Source: Tachypleus tridentatus (taxonomy: Eukaryota > Arthropoda > Merostomata > Xiphosura > Limulidae). Taken from it: DNA of 64,000 nt. Both the position numbers and the translations under genes were made by a program. This document shows, piece after piece, positions 35,075 through 46,444 of the stretch (the stretch's first letter is position 1; each line of letters begins with the position of its first letter). The stretch is from NCBI RefSeq assembly GCF_004210375.1, contig NC_134831.1:3658001-3722000 (forward strand). The letters run 5' to 3'. The notes under the pieces are model-generated. The model saw only the letters and a program-made list of their open reading frames with translations. It did not search any database and was not told the origin of the DNA.

Positions 35075-35348
35075 AATAAACTCATTTAGGCTAAGATTAA
35101 GCTAAACGTTTTGCCTGAAGTTAGGCTAAACGTTTAGGTTAAAGTTAGGTTAGACATTTTGACTAGGATCAGGCTAAACATTTTGGCTGACGTTAAGCTA
35201 AACGTTTTGCCTGAAGCTAGGCTAAATATTTTGACTATTATTAGGCTAAGTTTTGTCTGAAGTTAAGCTAAACGTCCAGGTTGAGATTACGTTAGACATT
35301 TTAACAGGAATTAGGCTAAACGTTTTGGCTAAAGTTAGACTAAACATT
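35075..35348. repeat. Minisatellite, about 24-bp unit, about 11 copies
   Basis: Unit close to GTTAGGCTAAACGTTTTGCC followed by TGAA; many copies vary, several with one or two bases gained or lost. Confidence 0.85.
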
Positions 35349-35781
35349 TTACTTCTTGTTTCATTGAAAAGGACTTTGCCCTCAGAAATTCAATACACGA
35401 TTAGACATCTATAAAGTTCGAGGTTTCTGCTTCACTTAAGAATGACTACAGACTAGCTGGGCCGTTTTTCAAAGAAATATGTTTGTTAAGAGACAGCATT
35501 TTTTTTTTCTTACCAGTCACTTATAGAATTTTGTCACTATATATTTCAATAGAATTTGCATTTGTCTTTATACTCTTGTCATAAACTAAAGTAGGGCTGC
35601 CGTAAAATAATTTTTTATCTTTTACGGTGATGTTTAATGGGTGAGGATTTTTTTGAAGTTACTGGGTTAAATTTATAAAGAAGTACACGTATGAAAATGA
35701 AGATAAAAAGAAAACAACAAGAATTAACAGGTATTAAACTTGGGAAAAAGAAAGAAAAATAACTTAAAACATCGAATAAGA

Positions 35782-36352
35782 AGCCGCGAGACGTATTAAT
35801 GGTTACGTTAATTCACAAAATTGAAGATTGTGGTTATCCAATAATCCTCACAGTTTGCACGAAACACCCCTACATGATTTCAAGATTGGTGTGTAGGTTG
35901 CGATTTCCAGACGTCGAATTGTTGGCCCTATTTTCTTTATGAACACAATAAACAGCGAGCGCTATTGTTCGAAGATTCTTCACAACTTCATCGGTCAAAT
36001 GACAAGTGATGAAATCAATTACTCATGGTTTCAACAGGATGGTGCTACTACCTACACATCTCACAGATCTATGCGGTTATTAAAGGAATGTTCTGGAGAC
36101 CGCATTATTTCCAAAGACGTGTGGTCCCCACGCTCACCAGATCTTAATCCACCGGACTTTTATCTATGGGGAGCAACAAGATCTGCAGTGTATCGAGATC
36201 GTCCGCGCACGCTGGATGACTTGAAAGCAGCGATAACAGCATTCATTCAGTCTATTTCAAGCCATCAACTGATAGCGGTGTTTAGAAACAAAATAAGAAT
36301 GATCCAGGCCTGTATTGATGCCAACGGGGGTCACTTTCAACATTGTTTATAA
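35782..36352 (+). pseudogene. Mariner/Tc-type transposase, C-terminal two thirds
   Basis: The frame can be followed from GYVNSQN through NPHSLHETPLHDFKIGV and RRRIVGPIFF into an open 137-codon stretch from 35939. It contains the second catalytic Asp in WFQQDGATTYTSHRS and the third Asp in SPRSPDLNPPDFYLWG, 33 residues apart. The tail NGGHFQHCL is a typical C-terminus. In-frame stops occur after GYVNSQN (TGA) and at the Trp expected after IGV (TAG). The first catalytic Asp and the DNA-binding N-terminus are missing. Dead copy. The family is the arthropod Tc3/mariner-like group; the exact subfamily cannot be fixed by eye. Confidence 0.85.
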
Positions 36353-36440
36353 TTGTCATTCATATTTACCTCCTGTATTCTATATTTAAACATGTCTGTT
36401 AATAAATATATAAGTGCTCAGTGACTTTCCGAACACCCTG
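35782..36440 (+). mobile_element. 5'-truncated mariner/Tc-superfamily element
   Basis: The right end reads TTTCCGAACACCCTG followed by TA (36441-36442), the inverted-repeat end of an IS630/Tc1/mariner element. It resembles the ends of the 343-bp element at 50080-50422 (CAGRGTGTCCGRAA). No matching left inverted repeat is visible upstream. The coding remnant begins abruptly near 35782. Confidence 0.7.
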
Positions 36441-36933
36441 TAGTTAAGAAGATAATTTCGTCATATAAAATTATGTTGTTTTCTCAGTAGAATATTCAGA
36501 ACAAAAAAGCTTCATTAATAAGAGAGCTCACTACAGAATGGAAAGTTTAAAGGGATGATACAAGTACCACGTGCATGTCAAAGGCTGCTATTGAAATGTG
36601 ATTCTGTGAACCCAAGAACTGTTCCATCAGGTCAACGCTTTACATCAGTCATCTGAAACTTTTCTGACCAGATAATCAATGTAATAGGAGTGACTAGGAA
36701 ATACATTTTTCCTTATTGCACAAATTTATTTGGATTAATTTTCATGGATTTGTTATGTAATTATTATTTTTCGAGCATCAGAATTTGCTAAATGAAAAAG
36801 AAAGAACAGTTTGATCCTAAGATTACGTGTCTCTCTATCGATGATAAAACTAGAACTACACTAGTTATTATTAGTCACGTGTTTAACTACACTTTAGAGG
36901 TAGCCAATGTTTTTTTATGAGTTTTGTCACTCC

Positions 36934-37037
36934 TGATTCAGCAGTAAGTTTACATGCTTACAACGCTAAAGTCCGAGATTTGATTCCCCACGGTATACAG
37001 AGCAGGTGGCCCAATGTGGCTTTAGCTAAGAACAATT
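36934..37037 (+). mobile_element. SINE family B copy
   Basis: GATTCAGCAGTAAGTTTACA, TTACAACGCTAAAGTCCG, B box AGATTTGATTCCCC and AGAGCAGGTGGCCCAATGTG. Confidence 0.72.
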
Positions 37038-37426
37038 AAAAAAACCATTAGCTCTTCAGAGCACTATGATGTTTAACATACAAAACTTAGTTTCTTCATT
37101 CTTTTGTAGTTCGGAAATTCTTGAATACGTTTATCAAATTGTCTATGATAACTAAATGGTTAAGCCTCATACCGAATGATAATGCTAGTAAACATCACTT
37201 CTGTTCAATTGTTTCTTTGTAACTGTTGTATTTAATTTTTCCATTATTATAATTACGATCGAAAACCACGTCAAACCAGCTTTATCCAATTTATCTAATT
37301 CAATCATTAAGGGATTCAGTTTTCACATGTATTAATTCATAACCTCGCTTTATTTTAATCGTTTTGTTACATAACATGGCATCAATAATCTATAAGTTAA
37401 TTTGTAATTACTGTCATTAAATACAA

Positions 37427-37500
37427 GCCCACACAATGGGCTATATGTACTATTTCCACCACGGATATTAAAACCCGATTTTGAGTGTCGAAAGCAAGTA
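37427..37500 (-). mobile_element. SINE family B fragment
   Basis: Tail side only (plus strand CCCACACAATGGGCTATATG) with a B-box relic AAAACCCGATTTTGA. Confidence 0.5.
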
Positions 37501-37929
37501 AAATTATCCCTGAGTCAGTGAGATGAGTGGACCAATTTTCATTACTGAACAATATAGTTAGATTGTTTTTATCAACAATTATAAATAAATGATAAGAACG
37601 CGCTTTTGTTGATGTATATTAAATTATCATGTTTCGGTCATCCTGTTTTAAAGGGTTTTTTTTTTTTAAATATTCAATCGCTGAAGATCCTAACTCGTTT
37701 AATATCAACTTATCGGACAACGATCTGAGTTGTCAGCTTCTGCTAAAAAGGTCCTCATCGATTTGATACTAGTAATGGAGAGAACAAAAACAAAACAAAA
37801 CAAAACTATTTTTATAGTTTACAGAGTTGTTTAAACTCAGGTTATACAGTACTAAAATATAACATTTGAATAAATCTAGTTTTATTAGCTTATTTATTTG
37901 TTTCAGAAAAAAATAAACAGACTTTTAGG

Positions 37930-38585
37930 TTAAAGCATTACACAGAAACTACCAGATCACTTCGAATATAAACTGTTTTTATAGTTGAAATATTTCTTAA
38001 AACCAGAGTTACACGTCAACCATCAAATCACGTTGTATATTAACTGTTTTTATATCTGAAATATTTGTTAAAACTAGAGTTAAACCTCAATCATCAGGCC
38101 ACGCTGGATATTAACTGTTTCTTTTTAGCGATAATGTTCGTTAAAACTAGAGCTAAAATCAACCATCCGACCACATTGGATATTAACGTGTTAAAACTAT
38201 AGAGTTAAACATCAACCATCAAGCCACGTTGGATATTAAATGTTTTCATAGCGGAAATGTTCGTTAAAACAAGAGTTAAAACTCAAACATCAGGTCACGT
38301 TGGAAATTAATTGTTTTTATAGCAGAAATATTTGTTAAAACAAGAGTTAAACATCGACCATTAGACCACGTTGGATATTAATTGTTTTTATAACTGAAAT
38401 GTTCGTTAAAACTGGAGCTAAAGTTAAACATCTGACCACGTTGGATAGAGGTTGTTTTAATAGCAGAAATATTTGTTAAAACTAGAGTTAAACCTCAACC
38501 ATCAGACCACTATTATTAACTGCTTTTATAGCTGAAATCTTTGTTTACACTAGAGCTAAATTCGGCCATCAGACCGCGTTGGATA
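37930..38585. repeat. Minisatellite, 71-bp unit, about 9 copies
   Basis: Each unit has ATTAACTGTTTTTATAGC, GAAATGTTCGTTAAAACTAG and CAACCATCAGACCACGTTGG in order. One unit near 38190 is internally deleted. The array ends just before the Penelope-like terminal segment. Confidence 0.9.
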
Positions 38586-38741
38586 GTTTCAATAGTCTAT
38601 GAACGTTATTTTTGTCATGTCTTGAAGGAACACACTTTCATAACATGACGCTTATTCAGTGATGTCGAGAAAACCCACTTGTAGAGAAATATATATGCAA
38701 AAACGGCTCATTTGGGTTGAGAAAATATTTTACGTGGAAGA

Positions 38742-38783
38742 GCAAACAACGTTTCGACCTTCTTCGGTCATCGTCAGGTTCAC
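38742..38783 (-). ncRNA. Hammerhead ribozyme (type I, Penelope-associated)
   Basis: The minus strand contains the catalytic core CUGACGA, a 4-bp stem II GACC/GGUC with loop GAAGAA (one U between core and stem), then GAAAC. Stem I pairs GUGAAC with GUUUGC (6 bp, with two G-U pairs). Stem III is the minimal self-complementary ACGU with no real loop, followed by the cleavage triplet GUU. Loopless palindromic stem III is the form known from Penelope-like elements, where two copies may act as a dimer. All core nucleotides are present, so cleavage is plausible but not shown. Confidence 0.72.
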
Positions 38784-38914
38784 AAAGAAAGAAAGAGGTA
38801 ACTGACCGGAAGCTGACCACATGTTTGAAAGGGGTTGTGTAACTGAGTGTCGTAATGTAGAGGGCGGTGTTAGATGTTTGAATATATAATTTTATATTAT
38901 TTATTTTATTATAT

Positions 38915-39252
38915 TTAATACAGGTATAAAGGTGTTCCTTTGTATTGGTTTATTTTGGGTTTAAGTTGTTGTATAAGTAAGGCTTCTTTAATTTTGTGTT
39001 TGTTTATGTTTGTTTCTTTATTTAGTAGTTGAGTGTTTTCTATGGTTATGTTGTGTTTATTTGACTTGCAGTGTTCGAAAACGTGTGAAGGTGACTTTTT
39101 ATGTTCTTTGAATTTGGTTTCCATTTTTCTACTTCCTGCCATCTACTGCCAGCATTTTTTGTTTCGTAAATCACTCCTTCTACCCATTCGGGTAAACACT
39201 GTTGAAATAAAGTGTTATTTGGGTTCTTACTATAACAGGTCCGTACACTACG
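38915..39252 (-). pseudogene. GIY-YIG endonuclease remnant of a Penelope-like element
   Basis: Two overlapping frames make up the domain. Near 39170 EWVEGVIYETKNAG is the GIY-type opening. After a frameshift near 39140, SRKMETKFKEHKKS continues with the conserved Arg and the E-H-K segment. VFEHCKSNKHNI and IKEALLIQQLKPKINQYKG then give the typical C-terminal end, with the conserved Glu and Asn, closing at 38915. The YIG segment between the two frames is damaged or deleted. No upstream reverse transcriptase can be read. The product would not be functional. Confidence 0.72.
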
Positions 39253-39254
39253 AG

Positions 39255-39540
39255 AAAGGCCCGGCATGGCCAAGCGTGTTAAGGCTTGCGACTCGTAATC
39301 TGAGGGTCGCGGGTTCGCATCTCCGTCGCGCCAAACATGCTCGCCCTTTCAACCGTGGGGGCGTTATAATGTGAAGGTCAATCCCACTATTTGTTGGTAA
39401 AATAGTAGCCCAAGAGTTGGCGGTGGGTGGTGGTGACTAGCTGCCTTCCCTCTAGTCTTACACTGCTAAAGTAGGGACGGCTAGCACAGATAGCCCTCGA
39501 GCAGCTTTGTGCGAAATTCAAAAACAAACAAATAAATACC
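39255..39540 (+). mobile_element. SINE family A, full length, inside Penelope-like element
   Basis: Intact tRNA-Thr-like head beginning GGCCCGGCATGGCCAAGCG, body and AAACAAAC tail. The target duplication ACGAGAAA lies at 39247-39254 and 39541-39548. Few differences from the 24.6-kb copy, so relatively recent, and younger than the retroelement it interrupts. Confidence 0.92.
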
Positions 39541-40034
39541 ACGAGAAAAATGTTTTGGTGAATTATAAATGGGTACGTAGCCTGGAAGTAACACTATTAT
39601 GTTGAGGAACCAACAAAACTAATTCCATGGTTGTATACTGTTACTTCGAGGTAAGAGTATTACTTTACAGAACTGAAGTACTTTTATGTATATTAAACAA
39701 CAACAAAGATAGAATTGTTACCTAAACGAATAACGCAGTATACACTAGAAAGTTAAAACAACCTTTTAAACACATAAAACAAGTTGGCTAAATCGACTTT
39801 GTTGATCTTAGCTATGGTTGTAGATAATGACCTTGATAGGTGTTAAAAAAGTTATGTTGAACTTGGCTATGCTTACAGACTACACTACACCTTTCTGTTC
39901 ACAACTCATGAGGTGAAGCTATTCCTCGTATTAGCGCCACCACTGAAGTTGACAACTATCACAATATTGCATTCTGACGTCCAGCATTTCTATAATTTTA
40001 TCCATTCCCTTAATTATCAGAAACCTGTTAATAC

Positions 40035-40305
40035 TCGTCTATTTAAAGGAATTTCATATATCTGGACTGTCCTTCATGGTAAAACGTAATAATGTTCATA
40101 TATCTGGACTGTCCTTCATGATGAAACGTAAGTAAAGTTCATATATTATGATTGTCCTTCATGGTAAAGCCGTAAATATGGCTCCATATATCAGAATTGC
40201 CCTTTCTGGTAAAACGTAAGTAAAGCTCATATATCAGAATTGCCCTTCATGGTAAAGCTGTAAGAAAATCTCATATATCATGATTGTCCTTCATGGTAAA
40301 AACAT
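40035..40305. repeat. Minisatellite, about 44-bp unit, 6 copies
   Basis: Unit with TCATATATCAGAATTGCCCT followed by TCATGGTAAAACGTAAGTAA; units alternate between CTGGACTGTCC, ATGATTGTCC and CAGAATTGCCC forms. Confidence 0.88.
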
Positions 40306-40610
40306 GAGCTATTCTGTTTTCGGTATTGACTGAAATACAACTGAATATTTTTAGTACGAGACTACTATAAAGTATTTAAGACGTGGAACCTCTCTCTTCA
40401 CTGCTGTTGTTTTATTAACTAAACTATTATTTATTTCCTGCTAGTACAATGAATCAGTTACCGAAACTTTGGTAAACTCTTCCTATCCAAAGTTTACAGG
40501 TCATTGAACAACTTAATAAATTAAGAGAAAAAAGAAAGAGCTGTGATTCGTTATTAAAGAAAAGATAGAAACTCGTACCAAGAGAGAGCTTTACAATTAA
40601 AACGTTCTCC

Positions 40611-40732
40611 AGTGGAATAGCAGTATGTCTGAGGACTTAGAATGTCAGAAACCAGGTTCGTTATCCGTGGCAGGCAGAGCACAGACAGCTCATTGTGTAG
40701 CTTTATGTCTAACTTCAAACAAACAAAATTAA
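40611..40732 (+). mobile_element. SINE family B copy
   Basis: GGAATAGCAGTATGTCTGAGG, CCAGGTTCGTTATCCGTGG and AGAGCACAGACAGCTCATTG with a complete AAACAAAC tail. Confidence 0.75.
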
Positions 40733-41240
40733 AACGAGAATAGTACTATATTTCTGCCTTTGTCTTTATACATTTCACTAATATAATAAAGAACGGTTTT
40801 AATGGAGATAATTAATATTAATTAATACCAAAGCAACCTACCTACACAGATCATAACTAACATTTAATCTGGTAACGGATGTTGGTAACTTAATATACTA
40901 CTCTAAGACATTTACTTATAAAGATTAGAATGAATTGTTTCGTCATTTGGGTATTCTCGCTTTTAATGATATATTTGGCCACAATCTTAATGACATCGCA
41001 CGACGTTGGGTCAGCACTTGGTTAGTTCTAAATCCGTATACCGAGCCAGTAATGCAAAGTAATCATTGTAATAGAAATATATAGTTGTAAAATATGAAAA
41101 AGATAACAGTAGACTATGAATATATAATATTATCAAATGATCTAAACAGATGTGTTAAAGAATGTAACAATAAAGATAGAATAACTTAAAGAGCACGTAT
41201 ATTGTTTATTGTACTATCACCATTTTCCCTTCCTCGAAAA

Positions 41241-41580
41241 CTGCAAATAATAATTAGTTGAACTTGAATAAATCAAGTAATCTACGCAAGGATGTGCAGG
41301 AAGAGTTTGGTTTGTTTTGAATTCCGCGAAAAGCTAGTCGATGGTTATCTGCGTTAGCCGTCCCTAATTTAGCAGTGTAAGACTAGAGGGAAGGCAGCTA
41401 GTCGTCACCACCCATCGCCAACTTTTGTGTTACTCTTTTACCAAAGAATAGTGGGAATGTGTGTCACTTTCTAGCGCCCCCACAACTGAAAGGGCGAGCA
41501 TGTTTGGTGTGACGGGGATTCCAACTTGCGACCCTCGGATTACGAGTCGAGCGCCTTAAGCACCTGGCCATGCAGAACCG
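41241..41580. repeat. Duplicated block, copy 1
   Basis: Unique DNA CTGCAAATAATAATTAGTTG through ACGCAAGGATGTGCAGGAAG plus the adjoining family A SINE is repeated at 46478-46791. The shared non-SINE sequence (about 65 bases) shows a segmental copy, not two independent SINE insertions. Confidence 0.82.
41305..41580 (-). mobile_element. SINE family A, part of a duplicated block
   Basis: Full-length copy with the variant tail GCGAAAAGCTAGTCG. That variant is shared only with the copy at 46542-46791, as is the unique DNA beside it. Confidence 0.88.
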
Positions 41581-41727
41581 TGTAGCAAGGGGGTTTGTCT
41601 AAATGTTGTTTTTTCTTGTTTTGTAGTGTATCTTCTAAGTTATACAAATCTGTAGGTGGCTGCAGAGAACCTACATAACGTGATAAAGTGAAGGAATGTT
41701 GCACTTATGTCCGTCTCTTTAATGATT

Positions 41728-41848
41728 TCCAAGTGACACAGTGGTATGTCTGCAGACTTATAACGCTATAAATCTGGGTTTTATACCTGTGGTAGGCAGA
41801 TCAAAGATAGCTCATTGTGTAGCTGTATGCTTAACTTTAAACAAACAC
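41728..41848 (+). mobile_element. SINE family B copy
   Basis: GACACAGTGGTATGTCTGCAG, TTATAACGCTATAAATCTGG, and the tail AAGATAGCTCATTGTGTAGC to AAACAAAC. Confidence 0.75.
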
Positions 41849-41984
41849 CATACTATTAGAAGTGAATTAATATAACGTCAGAAACAGGACAAAAACAATT
41901 CGTCAAACTGTTTTTTTCTTCGTTTATTTTATATTCTACTGAAAATTAAGTTGGAATTCTAAGTTGGAACGACATCTTACCCAC

Positions 41985-42225
41985 ACGTGAGGCACACGGT
42001 CAGGTCAGAGACTTCTAAGTTTCAGGTAAAGCCGTCTCTAATCTAAAACTACTGACCAGACAGAGAGAGAGAGCAGGCAGCAACACCTGCTGCCGAATAG
42101 TGTAATTGACAGTTACTTTTATACGTGTCCACAGATGAAAGTACGGAGCATGTTCAGCGGTATCACGTGAAGAAGGGACTGTCTGGTCCGTAACCTTACA
42201 ATGTTATGATGCTAAGTCCATTAGA
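41985..42225 (-). mobile_element. SINE family C, decayed
   Basis: Minus strand has GTGTAAAAGTAACTGTCAAT-like and GGCAGCAGGTGTTGC segments and a degraded head; identification rests on order of short matches. Confidence 0.35.
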
Positions 42226-43867
42226 CGTTTGATGTATTTCGATTTTTGGATATTCTCTCATACTCATTTTATTTTTGTAAGAAATAATTTGGAATCAGTG
42301 TTTATTTTTTTCAAGTGAAGTACGAAAAGATATGGTAGAATATGATTTACATGCTTGAAGCGAGGTTTTTTTTTTCTCTCATGAGTTACATACAAATTGG
42401 AAACTTATATGTTAGATTCATTTTCAAGCTTAAGCCTTCCCAAGTAAATCAAATTACAACAGGTTTAGTTCTCCTATTCCGAAGGTAAATATGATCCTTT
42501 CAGTGTACCGAAGGCCACGTTCTACTCTCGCTTTAATCCTAAGTTCGGAAAACAAAAAGTACTAAATTATACAAAAGTTTTTTGCTTTTCCATTTCGAAT
42601 CTCCAGCTAATTAATATTGTACAAAAAAGACATTCAATAAAAGTAAAGATGACACGACCCAGATTTGAGCGTTGTAAGTTTATAATAAATTTAACGCTGT
42701 CCGCCCAGAAGACGGTAAATAATGGAAAGATTGGTAATCGCTCCAGTTTTCCAATAACTTTCAAAGTTAATTAATTTTAATTAGCCAGATAATTGCTTCA
42801 GATTTTTTTCCTAAATGTCTAATACCTATTATTAATAACCCTTTTCTAATCAACCAGATGCCTACCAGGAAAAATAAATGGTTGCTATTATTACATTTAC
42901 TTTAATGACCAAGGTTATAATTTTATTCTTACCCTGTTCCTTAATAAGTTAAAGTTAAAATGCTAAAATCCAGTATTTAATTCTCCCTCTGTGGTTAGAA
43001 TTAAGTTATACAATTGTGTAGCTATAAGATGTATAAAACAACCTTTTACCGTAATTTCCACGTATTTATTAAAATTGCACTAAGAATTTGGTGTTACTGA
43101 GATACTCTTAACGTGTAGGCAGACCTTTGAGTCCACTATTTATGTTCATAGTCGTATTAAAATCCATTATATTATTAATAGTATCCCTAAAGTTGAGAAG
43201 TTTTATCCGATAGCACAAAATTTCGACTTAAAATATAACTTAATTTATAACAACTTTGTTCATCAAGACGTGTTTTTTGCGTGTTTGCTGTCTTTCTTTA
43301 AGAATACATCTCATAATTTCAGATCGAACAGCCAATGCTTGACTTTCACTTTGTCTTAATTTGAATGTTACGTATATCACTCAGTAAAATGGTTTTAACA
43401 ATTCATAAAAACCTTTATTTTAATGTAATGTTTTTAAAAATCTCTCTCTTTCTCTTCTCGACAAATATGATAAGAAGATGTAATGTCCTTATTTCCTAAC
43501 TTTTCTGTTTGGAAAACAAACCACGGTATATGAATAATAGCAGTAGGAGCAGCTTCGTTGTATAAAACCAGCAACGTTAACTGAAATATGAGACAATCAA
43601 TAGCTCCTATCAGGAGCAGTAATAAACACACTCATAGGGACAGTTAATTCAGAGCGAGGTAGAGTCGAAGCTGTGACTCCTGGTCACATGCCATCTGTCT
43701 TAATGCCAAGAAATAATATAATTCCACATCTGGTATGAAATTTAGTCAGAAACTTCTAGCTCTGACCTAAGAGTCAGAACCAGAATACATTAGCACTTGT
43801 TAAAAAATAAATCTATGATGTTACGCTTACAAATATTTCATTCAAAATATATTTTCTATTTCGTGTT
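42226..43867. other. No recognisable feature
   Basis: AT-rich DNA with short closed frames; no repeats identified. Confidence 0.5.
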
Positions 43868-43992
43868 GTCGCCCCCTAGTAACACGGCGGAAAGACTATG
43901 GAGTTACGACGTTAATAGAAAAACAGGTTTACATACCACCCGTGGTGGATACAGCACGTACAGCTCATCGTGTCTTTACGCATAACTACAAA
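43868..43992 (+). mobile_element. SINE family B copy
   Basis: CCCCCTAGTAACACGGCGG start, CCGTGGTGGATACAGC in the tail; the B box is damaged (GTTTACATACCACCC). Confidence 0.62.
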
Positions 43993-44414
43993 ATAAATAT
44001 ATAAAATCTGTTTCGTTCATTTAGAATTGTCTTTTGATATGTTGCCCAAACGATAAAAGTTAGTTACAAAAATCAAAATGGGATAAATGATCAAATTAAC
44101 AGTGAAATGAAGTTAGACCTACATTTGTAATAGTAAATAACTACGTTTCAGGCACAAAGTGTTCAAACTATGCTTGTTTAGATTTAAATATTTTATGTTT
44201 AAAGACGTTGATCTTTTCAGATTTAAATAGAACCAAGAGAATGATCTGTCCAGGGTTACTTACCACTTAGATGGTTGCGAATCCGAGAATATTTTAAAGA
44301 GCATTCCTAGGACTAACTCAGTTTCGAATTTTGGTTATTTCTAAGCTTGGTCTTTGCTTCTGTCCCATTTTTAATTGTATGTATATTTAACTTGATTTTT
44401 ATCCACCTCCTCAG

Positions 44415-44496
44415 TAATCCAACGATAACTCTGAAGGCTTAGAGTGCTAAGAATAGGATTTCCATAACCGTGGTGGGCACGGCGCAGATTGCCCAT
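44415..44496 (+). mobile_element. SINE family B, 3' part replaced by family A
   Basis: Runs to GGCGCAGATTGCCCATTG and stops where the reversed family A copy starts; the missing B tail does not resume on the far side. Confidence 0.65.
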
Positions 44497-44713
44497 TGGT
44501 TTAGTTTGTTTTGAATTTCGCACAAAGCTACACAAGGGCTATCTGTGCTAGCCGTCCCTAATTTTGCAGTGTAAGACTAAAGGGAAGGCAGCTAGTCTTC
44601 ACTACCCACCGCCAACTTTTGGGCTACTCTTTTACTAACGAATAGTGGGATTGACCGTCACATTATAACGCACCCACGACTGAAAGGGCGAGCATGTTAG
44701 GTGTGACGGGGAG
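44497..44713 (-). mobile_element. SINE family A, 5' truncated
   Basis: Tail and body are complete; it stops in the T arm of the head at GTGACGGGGA. Its tail joins directly to the middle of a family B copy (44415-44496). Confidence 0.87.
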
Positions 44714-44929
44714 GGGATAATTGATGGTGAAAGCATTATGGAAGTAGGAACACTTCTAAAGTGTGATATATCTTATTTATTCGAGGATTGAAATTAAAAT
44801 GAGTAACATGTACTTTAAAAAATTCACTGCCAACAGTGCTCCTAGCGACACTTACAATGTTAGCTAACTGTGTAGCTTTGTGGTTAAGTTCAGACACACA
44901 AAAACACCAACTGCTTTATTTGTCTATTG

Positions 44930-45010
44930 TCAATCGCAAAGTAACACAATGGGCTTTCTGTATTGTGTCCACCATAAGACTTGATACCCGGTTTTTGATG
45001 TAACAAGTCT
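44930..45010 (-). mobile_element. SINE family B fragment
   Basis: Plus strand reads CAAAGTAACACAATGGGCTT then GTGTCCACC and GATACCCGG, the tail and B box of the family. Confidence 0.55.
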
Positions 45011-45374
45011 TCAGATTTCTTATTCAGCCAATGGAAATCGTTCTATTGAAGATTTTTTAATAAACGTAAAAACCTGGTAGTTTAGTTACGTTCAAGAAGC
45101 TGAACTCACTTCACAAGAACAGAACTTTGACTTAAAATATCAACCTTTTATTTTTTAATTAGTAAGACATTAGATTAAGAAAAACAACACGAGATCTGTA
45201 GATTATGTAAATCATTTTTAGGAAAAGAAAAATGTTTTCTCTTTCCAAAAAGAGTAGGCACCTCAATCTTTGATAGTACAGTTTATATTGACTGAGTTAA
45301 GTATGGAGTTAGAGTTAGAAAAATTGGTCCTGTTGCTTCATTATTTCACGAAATCATTGAAATTTTCCACCTGA

Positions 45375-45625
45375 ACGCTCTTTAAGTTGAGTCAAGGACC
45401 GTTAGGTACAGCCTTTCGTTGTTAAGTTACTCACCGGATGGATTGGAAACAGCCAGCAACACCTCAGCCGATACGAGGTCTTTCTCTGGGTCTTTCAAAC
45501 GAGTAAAGAAATTGACTGTTGCACTGATAACGCACCCACAGCTGCAAGCATAGATTATGCATGCCTTTAGTACCAAACTTTACGATTCGCCACCCGACAT
45601 GTTAATCACAAGGCTACGCCTGGCC
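45375..45625 (-). mobile_element. SINE family C, decayed
   Basis: On the minus strand GGCACGGCCAGGCGTAGCC starts a tRNA-like head, followed by GGTACTAAAGGCATGC and a GTGGGTGCGTTATCAGTGC body. It shares the G-x-G-T-T-A-T-x-A-G-T-G block with other SINEs here. Confidence 0.45.
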
Positions 45626-46444
45626 GTGCCAACTAAATGTTACACCAACAACCTGAAAGTAATAAAATATCGTGATCAGTTGTGTAACAGTTGAAGTGGT
45701 ACAAAAGACGTTACACAGCGACACAACTTTTGAAAGGTTCGATCATAACATCAAATAATTTGTAATTTATAAAAAAAGACTGACATCAGAACACCCCTCA
45801 ATAGGATTGGAAGATGCATAACTGAAAGCAGTTAATATCTTACTCAGATTGTGTGTAATGATCGATAAATATCGATCAACCTTTAGTTTTGACCCCTCCC
45901 TCCTAAAATAAACAGGCAAACGTATCATTAGGAAAATAACAACAACAAAAAAAAAAAGAAGAGAAAATTTATAAATTAAAACAAGTTCATGTCAACATAA
46001 CCTGCTTATGTTTTACGTAGGTGTGAAGGCAGATGTGCTTCACCCGTACATAATGTGAGCCACATGCAGAATAATTGGATGTGCACACATATCATGCTTT
46101 TCCATGACGTTTCTAATTTGTACTATGTTGTGTTCTTTGCAGAAATCGAAAAATCCCATAACATCAATTACTACGCTATATTTCTAAACTTTCGAAGAAA
46201 TAAAAAAAAATATATTCTACCCTTTACTGTGCTAAAATTTTGTTTTCTTCAGAGAACTGATAAATTCGTGTCATTTTCGTTACTATGCTACGCCCTTGTT
46301 CCCGCACAAACGTCTTTACGTCCCATCAGTTTACTACACATTTTTAATATTGTTAATTTACCTTCATCCACTAAACTAGAGGACGGAATAACTGAAAATA
46401 TTTCCAAACTAAACTCACATCCAATAAAACTTTTGCATCTACAA
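45626..46444. other. Open frame without recognisable homology
   Basis: A 133-codon plus-strand frame (46055-46456) is open from a true ATG but runs into the SINE tail fragment at its 3' end. It is rich in Leu, Phe and Asn, and shows no domain. Most likely chance. Confidence 0.45.

Larger units (their letters stand above)
36441..37929. other. No gene seen apart from two SINE B pieces
   Basis: AT-rich spacer between the mariner-type element and the 71-bp array. Confidence 0.5.
38640..39600 (-). mobile_element. Penelope-like retroelement, 3' end, split by a SINE
   Basis: On the minus strand the order is a GIY-YIG endonuclease remnant (39252-38915), an AT-rich trailer, then a terminal segment with a hammerhead ribozyme (38783-38742). 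This is the arrangement of Penelope-like elements, whose terminal repeats carry such ribozymes. The SINE at 39255-39540 interrupts the upstream side, and the reverse transcriptase domain is not recognisable beyond it. The 39.6-kb limit is approximate. Confidence 0.68.
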
